From the NCBI GenBank assembly GCA_016200445.1, contig JACQEQ010000135.1, positions 1 to 20,571 on the forward strand: DNA of 20,571 bases, given 5' to 3'. Below the pieces are notes generated by a model. The model was not told the origin of the DNA. It saw only the letters and a program-made list of their open reading frames with translations, and made no database searches. Of this stretch, positions 8,318 to 15,050 are shown piece after piece (within the stretch, counting starts at the first letter, position 1; each line of letters opens with the position of its first letter). The DNA is from Gammaproteobacteria bacterium (GTDB lineage Bacteria; Pseudomonadota; Gammaproteobacteria; SG8-11). The position numbers and the translations under genes are program-made.

Positions 8318-9820
8318 ATGTCGATTATACTACTGACGGTTGCGCTGGATTTATACGTACTTGACGTCCTTACCGAGATCGCCAGCCACGTGGCACTAAA
8401 CGACAACACTATCCCGCTTTACGTCGACCTCGACGGCACGCTGATCTACAGCGATTTGTTGTTGGAAAGCCTGTTTGCGCTATTGCGCGCCAATCCCTTG
8501 TATCTCTTTGCGTTGCCGTGGTGGTTGCTGCGCGGCAAGGCGCATTTGAAAGCGCAGATCGCGCAACGCGTCGTGCTTGATGTGACCACCTTGCCGTACC
8601 ACCAGCCGTTTCTCGAGTTTTTGAAGGCGGAGCAGGCGCGCGGGCGGCGGTTGATTTTGGCAACCGCTTCGGTACGGCGTTATGCCGAACAGGTTGCGCA
8701 GCACTTAGGAATTTTTGCTGAAGTATTGGGCAGCGACGCGCTGCACAATCTTGCCGGCGCAGCGAAGCGCGATGCGATCCTCGCGCACAATAATGCCCAG
8801 CCGTTCGACTATGCGGGTAACGAGCGCAAAGATGTCGCGATCTGGCGCCGTGCGCGCGCAGCGCTGGTGGTGAACGCGTCCGACAGTGTGGTCGGCGCTG
8901 CTACCCGGGTTACCCAAGTACAACAGGTGTTTGATCGTCCCGGCGGGCGCGCGGGCAGCACCTTGCGCGTCTTGCGCCCGCATCAGTGGCTAAAAAATCT
9001 GCTGTTGTTCGTGCCGCTGCTGACGGCGCATCAATGGGCCAACCACGCTGCGCTCGGGCATCTGCTGCTGGCGTTTATCGCCTTCGGTCTGGCGGCGTCG
9101 AGCGTCTATCTGTTGAATGATTTGTTGGATATTTCAGCCGACCGCTTACACCCGCGCAAGCGTACGCGGCCGTTTGCTTCTGGCGAGTTGCCGCTCGCCT
9201 ATGGGCTGCTATTAGTTCCGGTATTGACAATTGCCGGAGTGTGCAGCGCAGCGTTGGTGTCGCGTGAATTAATCGGCGCGTTGCTGAGTTATGTGTTGCT
9301 TAGCACCAGCTACTCGCTGTATTTCAAACGCTACGCATTAATCGATGTCGTGCTGCTGGCCGGTCTCTACACCTTGCGTGTTATCGCCGGTGCAATCGCG
9401 ATCGACGTGCCGCTGTCCTTCTGGCTATTGGCATTTTCGGTCTTCCTGTTTTTCAGTATCGCGTTATTAAAACGTTGTGCCGAACTGCGCAGCCTGCGCG
9501 ATACGCCGGTCACCGCCACTGCGGGGCGCGACTACCGGGTGAGCGACCTGTCCGATTTGCGCGCGATGGGTATGGCCAGCGGTTATCTTGCAGTGCTGGT
9601 GTTCGCGCTGTTCATCAACAGCCCCGAGGTCGCCGAACGTTACGCACATCCGCAACTGTTATGGTTGTCGTGCCCGGCGCTGTTATATTGGGTAAGCCGG
9701 GTGTGGATCAAACAAGGCCGGGACGAGATGCACGATGATCCGCTGCTATTTGCGCTGCGCGATCCCGCCAGTTGGGTGGTGTTGAGTGCGTTGTTAGGGG
9801 TGGTATATGCCGCTGTTTAA
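8318..9820 (+). CDS. HAD-like hydrolase / UbiA-family transferase fusion
   Basis: A 500-residue two-domain protein. Residues about 33-205 form a HAD phosphatase-like domain: motif I VDLDGTL with Asp37 and Asp39, motif II ending in Ser118 (LATAS), Lys150, and GNERKD with Asp172. Residues about 215-500 form a membrane-embedded UbiA domain: RPHQWLKN (220-227), the Asp-rich Mg site NDLLDISAD (267-275) followed by LHPRKRTRPFASG, and YTLRVIAG (351-358). This motif set is that of decaprenyl-phosphate phosphoribosyltransferase (DPPR synthase) relatives rather than quinone prenyltransferases. The HAD part may dephosphorylate a sugar-phosphate product; that is inference. The ATG at 8318 has AAGGA 3-7 bases upstream. 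A GTG at 8390 is an alternative that would remove 24 weakly conserved-looking residues. The frame extends back to 8090, but that part overlaps the divergent gene and looks non-coding. Confidence 0.85.
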   Translation: MSIILLTVALDLYVLDVLTEIASHVALNDNTIPLYVDLDGTLIYSDLLLESLFALLRANPLYLFALPWWLLRGKAHLKAQIAQRVVLDVTTLPYHQPFLEFLKAEQARGRRLILATASVRRYAEQVAQHLGIFAEVLGSDALHNLAGAAKRDAILAHNNAQPFDYAGNERKDVAIWRRARAALVVNASDSVVGAATRVTQVQQVFDRPGGRAGSTLRVLRPHQWLKNLLLFVPLLTAHQWANHAALGHLLLAFIAFGLAASSVYLLNDLLDISADRLHPRKRTRPFASGELPLAYGLLLVPVLTIAGVCSAALVSRELIGALLSYVLLSTSYSLYFKRYALIDVVLLAGLYTLRVIAGAIAIDVPLSFWLLAFSVFLFFSIALLKRCAELRSLRDTPVTATAGRDYRVSDLSDLRAMGMASGYLAVLVFALFINSPEVAERYAHPQLLWLSCPALLYWVSRVWIKQGRDEMHDDPLLFALRDPASWVVLSALLGVVYAAV

Positions 9821-9884
9821 TCAAAGAATCAGGTTTATTTAAGTTGTTGCCGTTATTAATGGATTACTCACTCGATAATTACTC

Positions 9885-10550
9885 ATGCGTCGTATTGTCG
9901 TAATCAATATCAAAGGGGGTTGTGGCAAAACCACCATCGCGACCAATATCGCCAGCCGCTACGCGGCCGGCGGTTACGGCGTCGCTTTGCTCGATTACGA
10001 CCCGCAAGGCTCGAGTATGAATTGGCTGCGGCAACGCCCGCTCGAATCGCCCTCGGTGCATGGAATAGCAGCACATCACGCGCAACACAGCGTAACGCGC
10101 TCGTTCGCGCTGCGGGTACCGCCGCACGTCAGCCGTATCGTGGTTGACACGCCCGCAGGCCTGAAAGGCTATAAATTAAGCGAACAATTAAAAGACAACG
10201 ATGTGGTGATTATTCCGGTGGTGCCCTCCGCGATCGACATTCACGCCAGCGCGGATTTTATGCGCGACTTGTTGGTGGTCGGTAAAGCGCGCGCCCGCCG
10301 CATGCGTTTGGCGATCATCGGCAATCGCATTCGTATGGCGACGCCCGCGTTGCATTCGTTTGAAATATTTTTAGACCAGCTGCATATCCCGGTGATCGCG
10401 CGCCTGCGCGATGCCGGTAATTATTTGTTGGCCGCTGAGCAAGGTCTGGGTGTGCACGAGCTGGAATTACCCGACATCCCCGAAGCGCAGCAAGACCGCC
10501 TGGCGTGGGACGCGGTGCTCGACTGGATCGAGTCCGAGCCGCACGGTTGA
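9885..10550 (+). CDS. Orphan ParA/MinD-family ATPase
   Basis: A 221-residue ParA-type P-loop ATPase. The deviant Walker A KGGCGKTT is at residues 10-17 with the signature Lys10. Walker A' LLDYDPQGS is at 35-43 (Asp37, Asp39), and Walker B VVDTPAG has Asp88. The length is typical of small ParAs lacking the N-terminal DNA-binding extension. Such proteins form ATP dimers on nucleoid DNA and position plasmids, chromosomes or protein cargo. No parB, parS array or obvious cargo gene is visible nearby, so the cargo is unknown. It starts 64 bases after the HAD-UbiA gene on the same strand. The ATG at 9885 lacks a clear Shine-Dalgarno but is directly before the conserved MRRIVVINIKGG. Confidence 0.88.
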   Translation: MRRIVVINIKGGCGKTTIATNIASRYAAGGYGVALLDYDPQGSSMNWLRQRPLESPSVHGIAAHHAQHSVTRSFALRVPPHVSRIVVDTPAGLKGYKLSEQLKDNDVVIIPVVPSAIDIHASADFMRDLLVVGKARARRMRLAIIGNRIRMATPALHSFEIFLDQLHIPVIARLRDAGNYLLAAEQGLGVHELELPDIPEAQQDRLAWDAVLDWIESEPHG

Positions 10551-10607
10551 GTGTCCTGTAGTGCTGTACTACTGATGGAACTTAAAAGTGTAAAGACTGG
10601 CACATTA

Positions 10608-10738
10608 CCCCTCCCCTCCTTATTTTCAAGGAGGGGTGCCCCGCAGGGGTGGGGTGGTTGCGGTGGGTGTGGAAGGAACCTTCAACAACCACCCCGTCCG
10701 CTACGCGTCCACCCCTCCTTGAAAATAAGGAGGGGTGG
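10608..10738. repeat. Paired inverted REP-like element between convergent genes
   Basis: The left arm has stem CCCCTCCTT/AAGGAGGGG (10613-10621 and 10628-10636) around the loop ATTTTC, followed by GGGGTGGGGTGGTTG. The right arm is the reverse complement: CAACCACCCC, then the same stem (10712-10720 and 10727-10735) with loop GAAAAT. The two hairpins share an identical stem, and the loops are complementary, so the whole element could fold into one long hairpin. It fills the 214-base gap between parA and the convergent metallo-hydrolase gene. It could act as a bidirectional terminator or mRNA stabiliser, but no U-tract follows the stems. It is structurally the same type as the pair inside lhr, with a different loop. 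Confidence 0.85.
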
Positions 10739-10764
10739 ATAATACGCCTTTTACTTGCTCATAA

Positions 10765-11460
10765 TTATTTCGCCATCGGCGTCAGCGGCGGGTGCCTCGT
10801 CTTGTCATGCTCATGCGTGCGGTAGTGTACGAACCCGGCGCGCGTTTCGAAGTGAAAAAACGGATTGCCGTCGATTTGTTCTTGCAGGGTCGAGACCGTG
10901 CGGTCGGCGTAATTGTGCCCCGGCAAAATCACGGTGCTCGCGGGTAATTCAGTGCGCAGCCGCCGTAATGTGTCGTACATCTGGTTCGGGTCGCCGCCGC
11001 GTAAATCGCAACGTCCGCAGCCGAAAATAAACAGCGTGTCGCCGGCGATCAGCTGCTCGCCGACCCGATAACAAGCCGAACCCGGTGTATGCCCGGGCGT
11101 ATGCAACACCTCGATATGGGTTTGCCCCAGCGTGATCGTGTCGCCGCCGTAGTGCAGTGTGGGCAGGTCTTGATATTGTCCCCAAAAGTTCGCTTCGTCT
11201 TTGAGTAAGTGGACTTGCGCATCGTAGTGCATCAGCAGCGCGTCCAGCGCATTGATGTGATCGTGGTGGCTGTGGGTCAGCAAAATGTCGGTGATGCGCA
11301 AATTTTTTTCGCGCACCCGCGCCAATATGATGTCCGGCTCCCAGGCCGGGTCGACCACCGCCACGCGACCGCTGCCGTGATCGTGAAGCAGGTAAATAAA
11401 ATTCTCCATTGGTCCGAGTTCGAGCGTAGTGATGGAGTAGGGCAGGCTGGGCGTCGTCAT
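10765..11460 (-). CDS. MBL-fold hydrolase, glyoxalase II / ETHE1-like
   Basis: A 231-residue metallo-beta-lactamase-fold enzyme. The metal ligands are all visible: THSHHDH (residues 62-68, with His63, His65, Asp67 and His68), His124 in TPGHTPGS, Asp141 in AGDTLF, and His182 in LPGHNY. This pattern fits the hydroxyacylglutathione hydrolase (glyoxalase II) group. The short C-terminal part (NPFFHFETRAGFVHYR) and the stretch FGCGRCD recall glyoxalase II-like and ETHE1 persulfide dioxygenase-like subgroups. A dinuclear thioesterase and a mononuclear sulfur dioxygenase cannot be told apart by eye. The protein is cytoplasmic, with no signal peptide. The start ATG (11460) has AGAGA about 9 bases upstream. 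It is convergent with parA across the inverted repeat and divergent from the Hpt-HD-GYP gene. Confidence 0.85.
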   Translation of the reverse strand: MTTPSLPYSITTLELGPMENFIYLLHDHGSGRVAVVDPAWEPDIILARVREKNLRITDILLTHSHHDHINALDALLMHYDAQVHLLKDEANFWGQYQDLPTLHYGGDTITLGQTHIEVLHTPGHTPGSACYRVGEQLIAGDTLFIFGCGRCDLRGGDPNQMYDTLRRLRTELPASTVILPGHNYADRTVSTLQEQIDGNPFFHFETRAGFVHYRTHEHDKTRHPPLTPMAK

Positions 11461-11559
11461 CGCAAGGTCTCTTTCTGGTACGGGATCGCAGCTATTCTAA
11501 GCCGTCTTCAATTCGCGCCGATAATGTGAGATCGAACCAATACAATACGAGCTCTGGTC

Positions 11560-12663
11560 ATGTCCAAATCCGAACTCCTGCCGCCGTTACCGATGGACGT
11601 CATCAACGAGTTTCGCGACAGCCTCGACGACGGCCGCGAAATGGCGGAGCGCGAAATCGCGCGGCTGGATCGGGATACCACCAACAAAGACGCGATCAAT
11701 GCGTTGTTTCGAGCGTTGCACAATATCAAAGGAAATGCGCGCATGTGCATGTTCGACCGCCTGGCTTACTACGGGCACCGCATCGAAAATATCATCGGCG
11801 AAGTGCGCTCCGGCCGTCTACCCTATATTTTAGAAGTGGGTGAAGTCGTATTGCTGGCGTTGGACGAGTTTTGCCTCTATGTCGATCAATTGGCCGATAC
11901 CGGGCACCTTGACGAGGCGCCCGTGCGTGAGATCGAAGCGGCGCTTTCATCGGTGAGCACGGCCACCCCTGCGCTTTTGGGGACCTGTGCGCGTGCCGCC
12001 ATTATTCGTTTCACGGGCAAGTTGCCGGCAGCGCACGTAAGTGAGGCGGTAACGCCGCAACCCAAAGCACAAGCGGATACACAGAGCGGCGATCTGGCCT
12101 GTTTTCGCGACCTGGCGCTGCGCCTGTGCGCGCGCCTGCCCTATGCTGCCGGTCGTATCGAGCGAACCTTACCGTTGCTGCTCAAACTAAATGCTGCTGC
12201 TCCGCGTCCGGTGGATGTGGTGCAGTTGGAAGCTGCCCTCTACATGCACGACATTGGCTTGGCGTTCGTGCCCGACAGTTTGTTGTGCAAAGACAGCAAA
12301 TACACCGCGCAAGAGTGGGCGGTCATCAAGCAACATCCCGGCATCGCCGCCGCGTTGCTTGAGCGTATGCCGGGCTGGGAAGAAGCTGCGCAAATCGTCG
12401 CTCAACATCATGCCTGGAGCGATGGTTCGGAGGGTTACCCGCTGTTTATCGACCCTGAATCGCTGCATGCCGGTGCGCAGATGCTGGCGCTGGTGGACTC
12501 GTACGAGTCGATGACGCTGCCGCGCCCAGACCGGCAATTTCGCCGCTCGGTGTTGCGCGCGGTGATGGAAATTCACAATCTCGCCGGACGCCAATTCAGC
12601 GCCGAGCTGGCGCCGGTATTCATCGCCATCGTGCGCGATATGGTGAAGGCCCAGCCGGCGTAG
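11560..12663 (+). CDS. Hpt + HD-GYP-like fusion protein
   Basis: A 367-residue soluble signalling protein. Residues about 10-115 form an Hpt histidine phosphotransfer domain with LHNIKGNA; His54 is the predicted phosphoryl acceptor, normally passing phosphate between a hybrid kinase and a receiver. Residues about 175-365 form an HD-GYP-like domain, the class that hydrolyses cyclic di-GMP. His230-Asp231, His259, His283-His284, Asp288 and Asp313 keep the metal-ligand pattern. The signature is altered: HHAWSDGSEGYP instead of HHExxDGxGYP, with one residue inserted before GYP and Glu replaced by Ala. Activity is therefore uncertain. The Hpt part suggests phosphorelay control of the HD domain, which is unusual because receiver-HD-GYP proteins are the common form. 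A hybrid kinase is encoded 2.4 kb downstream, but pairing is only a guess. The ATG start has a weak ribosome site. Confidence 0.82.
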   Translation: MSKSELLPPLPMDVINEFRDSLDDGREMAEREIARLDRDTTNKDAINALFRALHNIKGNARMCMFDRLAYYGHRIENIIGEVRSGRLPYILEVGEVVLLALDEFCLYVDQLADTGHLDEAPVREIEAALSSVSTATPALLGTCARAAIIRFTGKLPAAHVSEAVTPQPKAQADTQSGDLACFRDLALRLCARLPYAAGRIERTLPLLLKLNAAAPRPVDVVQLEAALYMHDIGLAFVPDSLLCKDSKYTAQEWAVIKQHPGIAAALLERMPGWEEAAQIVAQHHAWSDGSEGYPLFIDPESLHAGAQMLALVDSYESMTLPRPDRQFRRSVLRAVMEIHNLAGRQFSAELAPVFIAIVRDMVKAQPA

Positions 12664-12735
12664 TTATGCATCGAGCCCGGCTGGCGTTCCGCACGTCCGT
12701 TGCTATGCTTAGTGCATGCGTTAGTTTTCCGTGAA

Positions 12736-12747
12736 GGCGTTTACGCC
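12736..12747. promoter_or_regulatory. Short palindrome upstream of sigma-54 activator
   Basis: GGCGTTTACGCC is a perfect 12-base palindrome in the 162-base gap between the Hpt-HD-GYP gene and the activator, about 80 bases before the activator start. It is followed by an AT-rich stretch (about 12755-12815), unlike the GC-rich surroundings. It could be an operator in a promoter region; no clear sigma-54 (-24/-12) or sigma-70 boxes were found, so the function is speculative. Confidence 0.25.
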
Positions 12748-12825
12748 CCCTCGCATAAATTAAATGGTTCGTCGGTACACGGTCATAACAATTTCATAAA
12801 TTTCTCAAATAATCGGTTAGAAGGC

Positions 12826-13893
12826 ATGTCTACGCGACCGCAGGCCCATCACAACAGGGACACCACATCGCTTACAGCTGCCGGTGACGCGGCCTTGCCG
12901 GCGCTCCAAGACGCAGGGCAGTTTGCGTTGCTCGCGATGGTCGGCGCATCCGGTGTTTTCAACGACACTGTGCGGCGCATCGGGCGCATAGCCGTGCGCG
13001 ATGCCTCGGTGCTGATCGAAGGCGAGACGGGTTCCGGCAAGGAGATGGCGGCGCGTGCAATTCACTACTTGGGCGCACGCCGCGACCACCCCTTCTTGCC
13101 GGTGAACTGTGGTGCAATACCTGACACCCTGATCGAAGCAGAATTTTTTGGCCACGGGCGCGGCGCCTTCACCGATGCGCGCGAAGCCCGCGCCGGGCTC
13201 ATCGCGCAAGCGCACGGCGGAACGTTATTTCTAGACGAAATCGATGCGCTGACGCCCAAAGCGCAGGTTTCGTTACTGCGTTTTTTACAGGATCAAAAAT
13301 ACCGGCCGGTGGGGCGCGACATCGAGCTCAAGGCCGACGTGCGTATTATTGCGGCCACTAATAAATCGCTGATCGAGCTTGCGAGCAGCGAGCGCTTTCG
13401 CGGCGATTTACTGTACCGGCTCAATATACTTTATCTATCGATTCCGCCGCTGCGCGCACGCGAAGGCGATGCGGAACTGCTGGCGTTGCATTTTTTGCGG
13501 CACTACGCCAAAAAATACAATCTGCCGGTAAAACGCTTTTCCGCGCAAACCTTGCATTGGATTCGTCACCATCGTTGGCCGGGCAACGTGCGCGAGCTGG
13601 AAAACACCGTGCACCGCGAGTTTTTGCTGGCGGAAGGCGAGGTGCTTGAATTCGGCTATGCAGCAAGCCCGGCGCCGCCAGTGCACAGCACGGTATGTTT
13701 GGAAGACGATGTAACGTTGGATTTTCGCAGTGCCAAAACCAAAGTCATTGAAGATTTCGAACGCGCCTATCTCGCACGCATCCTGCATCGCACGCACGGC
13801 AACATCAGCGCTGCTGCGCGTCTCGCGAAAAAAGAACGCCGTGCATTCGGCAAGTTGCTGAAGAAATATGGCATGGGTCGCGACTCGAAGTAG
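12826..13893 (+). CDS. Sigma-54-dependent activator, AAA+ with Fis-type HTH
   Basis: A 355-residue bacterial enhancer-binding protein. The N-terminus (about 40 residues) has no receiver, GAF or PAS domain, so control must come from another protein, a ligand or expression level. The AAA+ domain covers about residues 40-265, with Walker A GETGSGKE (66-73), loop 1 GAFTDA (113-118), Walker B GGTLFLDEID (131-140), the sensor region RFRGDLLYRLN and WPGNVREL (251-258). The C-terminal Fis-type HTH is FERAYLARILHRTHGNISAAARLAKKERRAFGKLLKKYG. The sigma-54-contacting loop normally reads GAFTGA; here Gly is Asp, which may weaken or change coupling to sigma-54. The ATG at 12826 is preferred because upstream residues back to 12700 look non-coding; AAGG lies very close (1 base) to it, so the start is not certain. 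The Hpt-HD-GYP gene directly upstream may share regulation. Confidence 0.85.
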   Translation: MSTRPQAHHNRDTTSLTAAGDAALPALQDAGQFALLAMVGASGVFNDTVRRIGRIAVRDASVLIEGETGSGKEMAARAIHYLGARRDHPFLPVNCGAIPDTLIEAEFFGHGRGAFTDAREARAGLIAQAHGGTLFLDEIDALTPKAQVSLLRFLQDQKYRPVGRDIELKADVRIIAATNKSLIELASSERFRGDLLYRLNILYLSIPPLRAREGDAELLALHFLRHYAKKYNLPVKRFSAQTLHWIRHHRWPGNVRELENTVHREFLLAEGEVLEFGYAASPAPPVHSTVCLEDDVTLDFRSAKTKVIEDFERAYLARILHRTHGNISAAARLAKKERRAFGKLLKKYGMGRDSK

Positions 13894-14042
13894 GTGCCGA
13901 TGGGTTCGTTTCACCGGCACAACACCCACTCCTAACCCTCAATAGGCTGCCCGGTCTGCCGATAGAGAAAAGACGGCGCGCCACATTCTTCCGAAATATG
14001 TGTCACGGCCAATACTGATTTATTCCGCAAGCGAGGCCGCTC

Positions 14043-15044
14043 ATGTGGATTAATATTTTTACGTTAATCTTATTTGCGACACTTGCCGGGTGCGAACAAA
14101 GCACACCCGAAAATCCGGGCGGACACGCGGCCGCAGCACTGAAAAAAATCACTGTCGCCTATACCACGCAACCGCAAAGTACGCTTGTCCAAGCGGCGGT
14201 GGCAAAAGGCTACTTTGTGCAAGAAGGTTTGGACGTGCAATCGTCGCTGCACCCGTTCGGCAAGCTCGCATTGCAACAGGTGCTGGAAAATAAAGCGGAT
14301 ATCGCCATCGCAGCCGAAACGCCATTTATGTTCGCCGTACTCAAGGGCGAGAAGCTGTTTGTGATTGCCAACTTCGAACAAACCACGACGAACAATGCGA
14401 TCGTGGCGCGACGCGATGCGGGTATTTCAGAACGCGCCGAACTTGCTGGCAAGCGCATCGGCTACACCCCCGGGACCACCGGCGAGTTTTTTCTGGATTC
14501 GATGCTGACGGCCAAAGGCATCGCGCGCAGCGAAATCCAGCCGGTGCCGCTTAAGCCCGATGAAATGCTGGACGCGATGCTGGCAAAACACGTCGACGCT
14601 GTTTCGACCTGGAACTATCCGCTGACGCTCATCAAGCAGCAGCTCGGCGCCAACGCTGTCGTGTTTTTCGACAAGCAGATTTATACCGAGACATTTAATG
14701 CCGTAGCGCAGCAGAAATTCGTGCAGGAAAACCCGCTGATCGTGCAGAGCTTTTTGCGCGCCCTTATCAAGGCAGAAGCGTTTGTAACGCAACATACGGA
14801 CGAAGCGCAGCTCATCAATAGTCAGGCGGGCAATGTCGACATTAAGCTGGTGCGTGCAGTGTGGGGCGATTTTCATTATCGCGTTAATCTCGATCAGACC
14901 CTGCTCATCACCTTGGAAGACGAAACCCGCTGGGCGATCAAAAATCACTTAACCGATCAAACCGTCATGCCCGATTACCGCGACTATATTCATCTCGACA
15001 GCCTCAAAGCCGTAAGCCCGGGCACCGTTACAATCGACCGCTAA
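14043..15044 (+). CDS. Periplasmic substrate-binding lipoprotein (NMT1/THI5/SsuA-like)
   Basis: A 333-residue protein. Lipoprotein signal MWINIFTLILFATLAGC with Cys17 as the lipid anchor. The mature protein has the two-lobe type II binding-protein pattern: ITVAYTTQPQSTLVQAAVAKGYFVQEGLDV at the start, GEKLFVIANF, LAGKRIGYTPGTTGEFFLDSML and VDAVSTWNYPLTLI. This is the family that binds nitrate, sulfonates, taurine and thiamine-pyrimidine precursors; the ligand cannot be told from the sequence. No ABC permease or ATPase gene is next to it. Instead a hybrid histidine kinase starts 6 bases after its stop, so a sensing role, presenting ligand to the kinase's periplasmic domain, is the best inference. 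ATG 14043 is preceded by GAGG about 8 bases upstream. The 149 bases before it contain no gene and no clear promoter. Confidence 0.88.
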   Translation: MWINIFTLILFATLAGCEQSTPENPGGHAAAALKKITVAYTTQPQSTLVQAAVAKGYFVQEGLDVQSSLHPFGKLALQQVLENKADIAIAAETPFMFAVLKGEKLFVIANFEQTTTNNAIVARRDAGISERAELAGKRIGYTPGTTGEFFLDSMLTAKGIARSEIQPVPLKPDEMLDAMLAKHVDAVSTWNYPLTLIKQQLGANAVVFFDKQIYTETFNAVAQQKFVQENPLIVQSFLRALIKAEAFVTQHTDEAQLINSQAGNVDIKLVRAVWGDFHYRVNLDQTLLITLEDETRWAIKNHLTDQTVMPDYRDYIHLDSLKAVSPGTVTIDR

Positions 15045-15050
15045 TATCAA

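Noticed and set aside
9885..10550. Plasmid or integrative element partition locus
   Set aside because: Only ParA is present; there is no ParB, parS array, replication or integrase gene in the window.
10551..10742. 63-aa frame after parA
   Set aside because: It is mostly translation of the paired inverted repeat, not a gene.
11541..11546. TACAAT as a -10 box for the Hpt-HD-GYP gene
   Set aside because: The -35 match at correct spacing is poor and the implied start of transcription would leave almost no leader before ATG 11560.
12700..12825. Upstream extension of the sigma-54 activator frame
   Set aside because: The sequence is AT-rich and low in coding character, contains a palindrome and has no ribosome site; the ATG at 12826 is more likely.
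13894..13920. GTGCCG/CGGCAC inverted repeat after the sigma-54 activator as a terminator
   Set aside because: Only a 6-bp stem with a 15-base loop and no U-tract.
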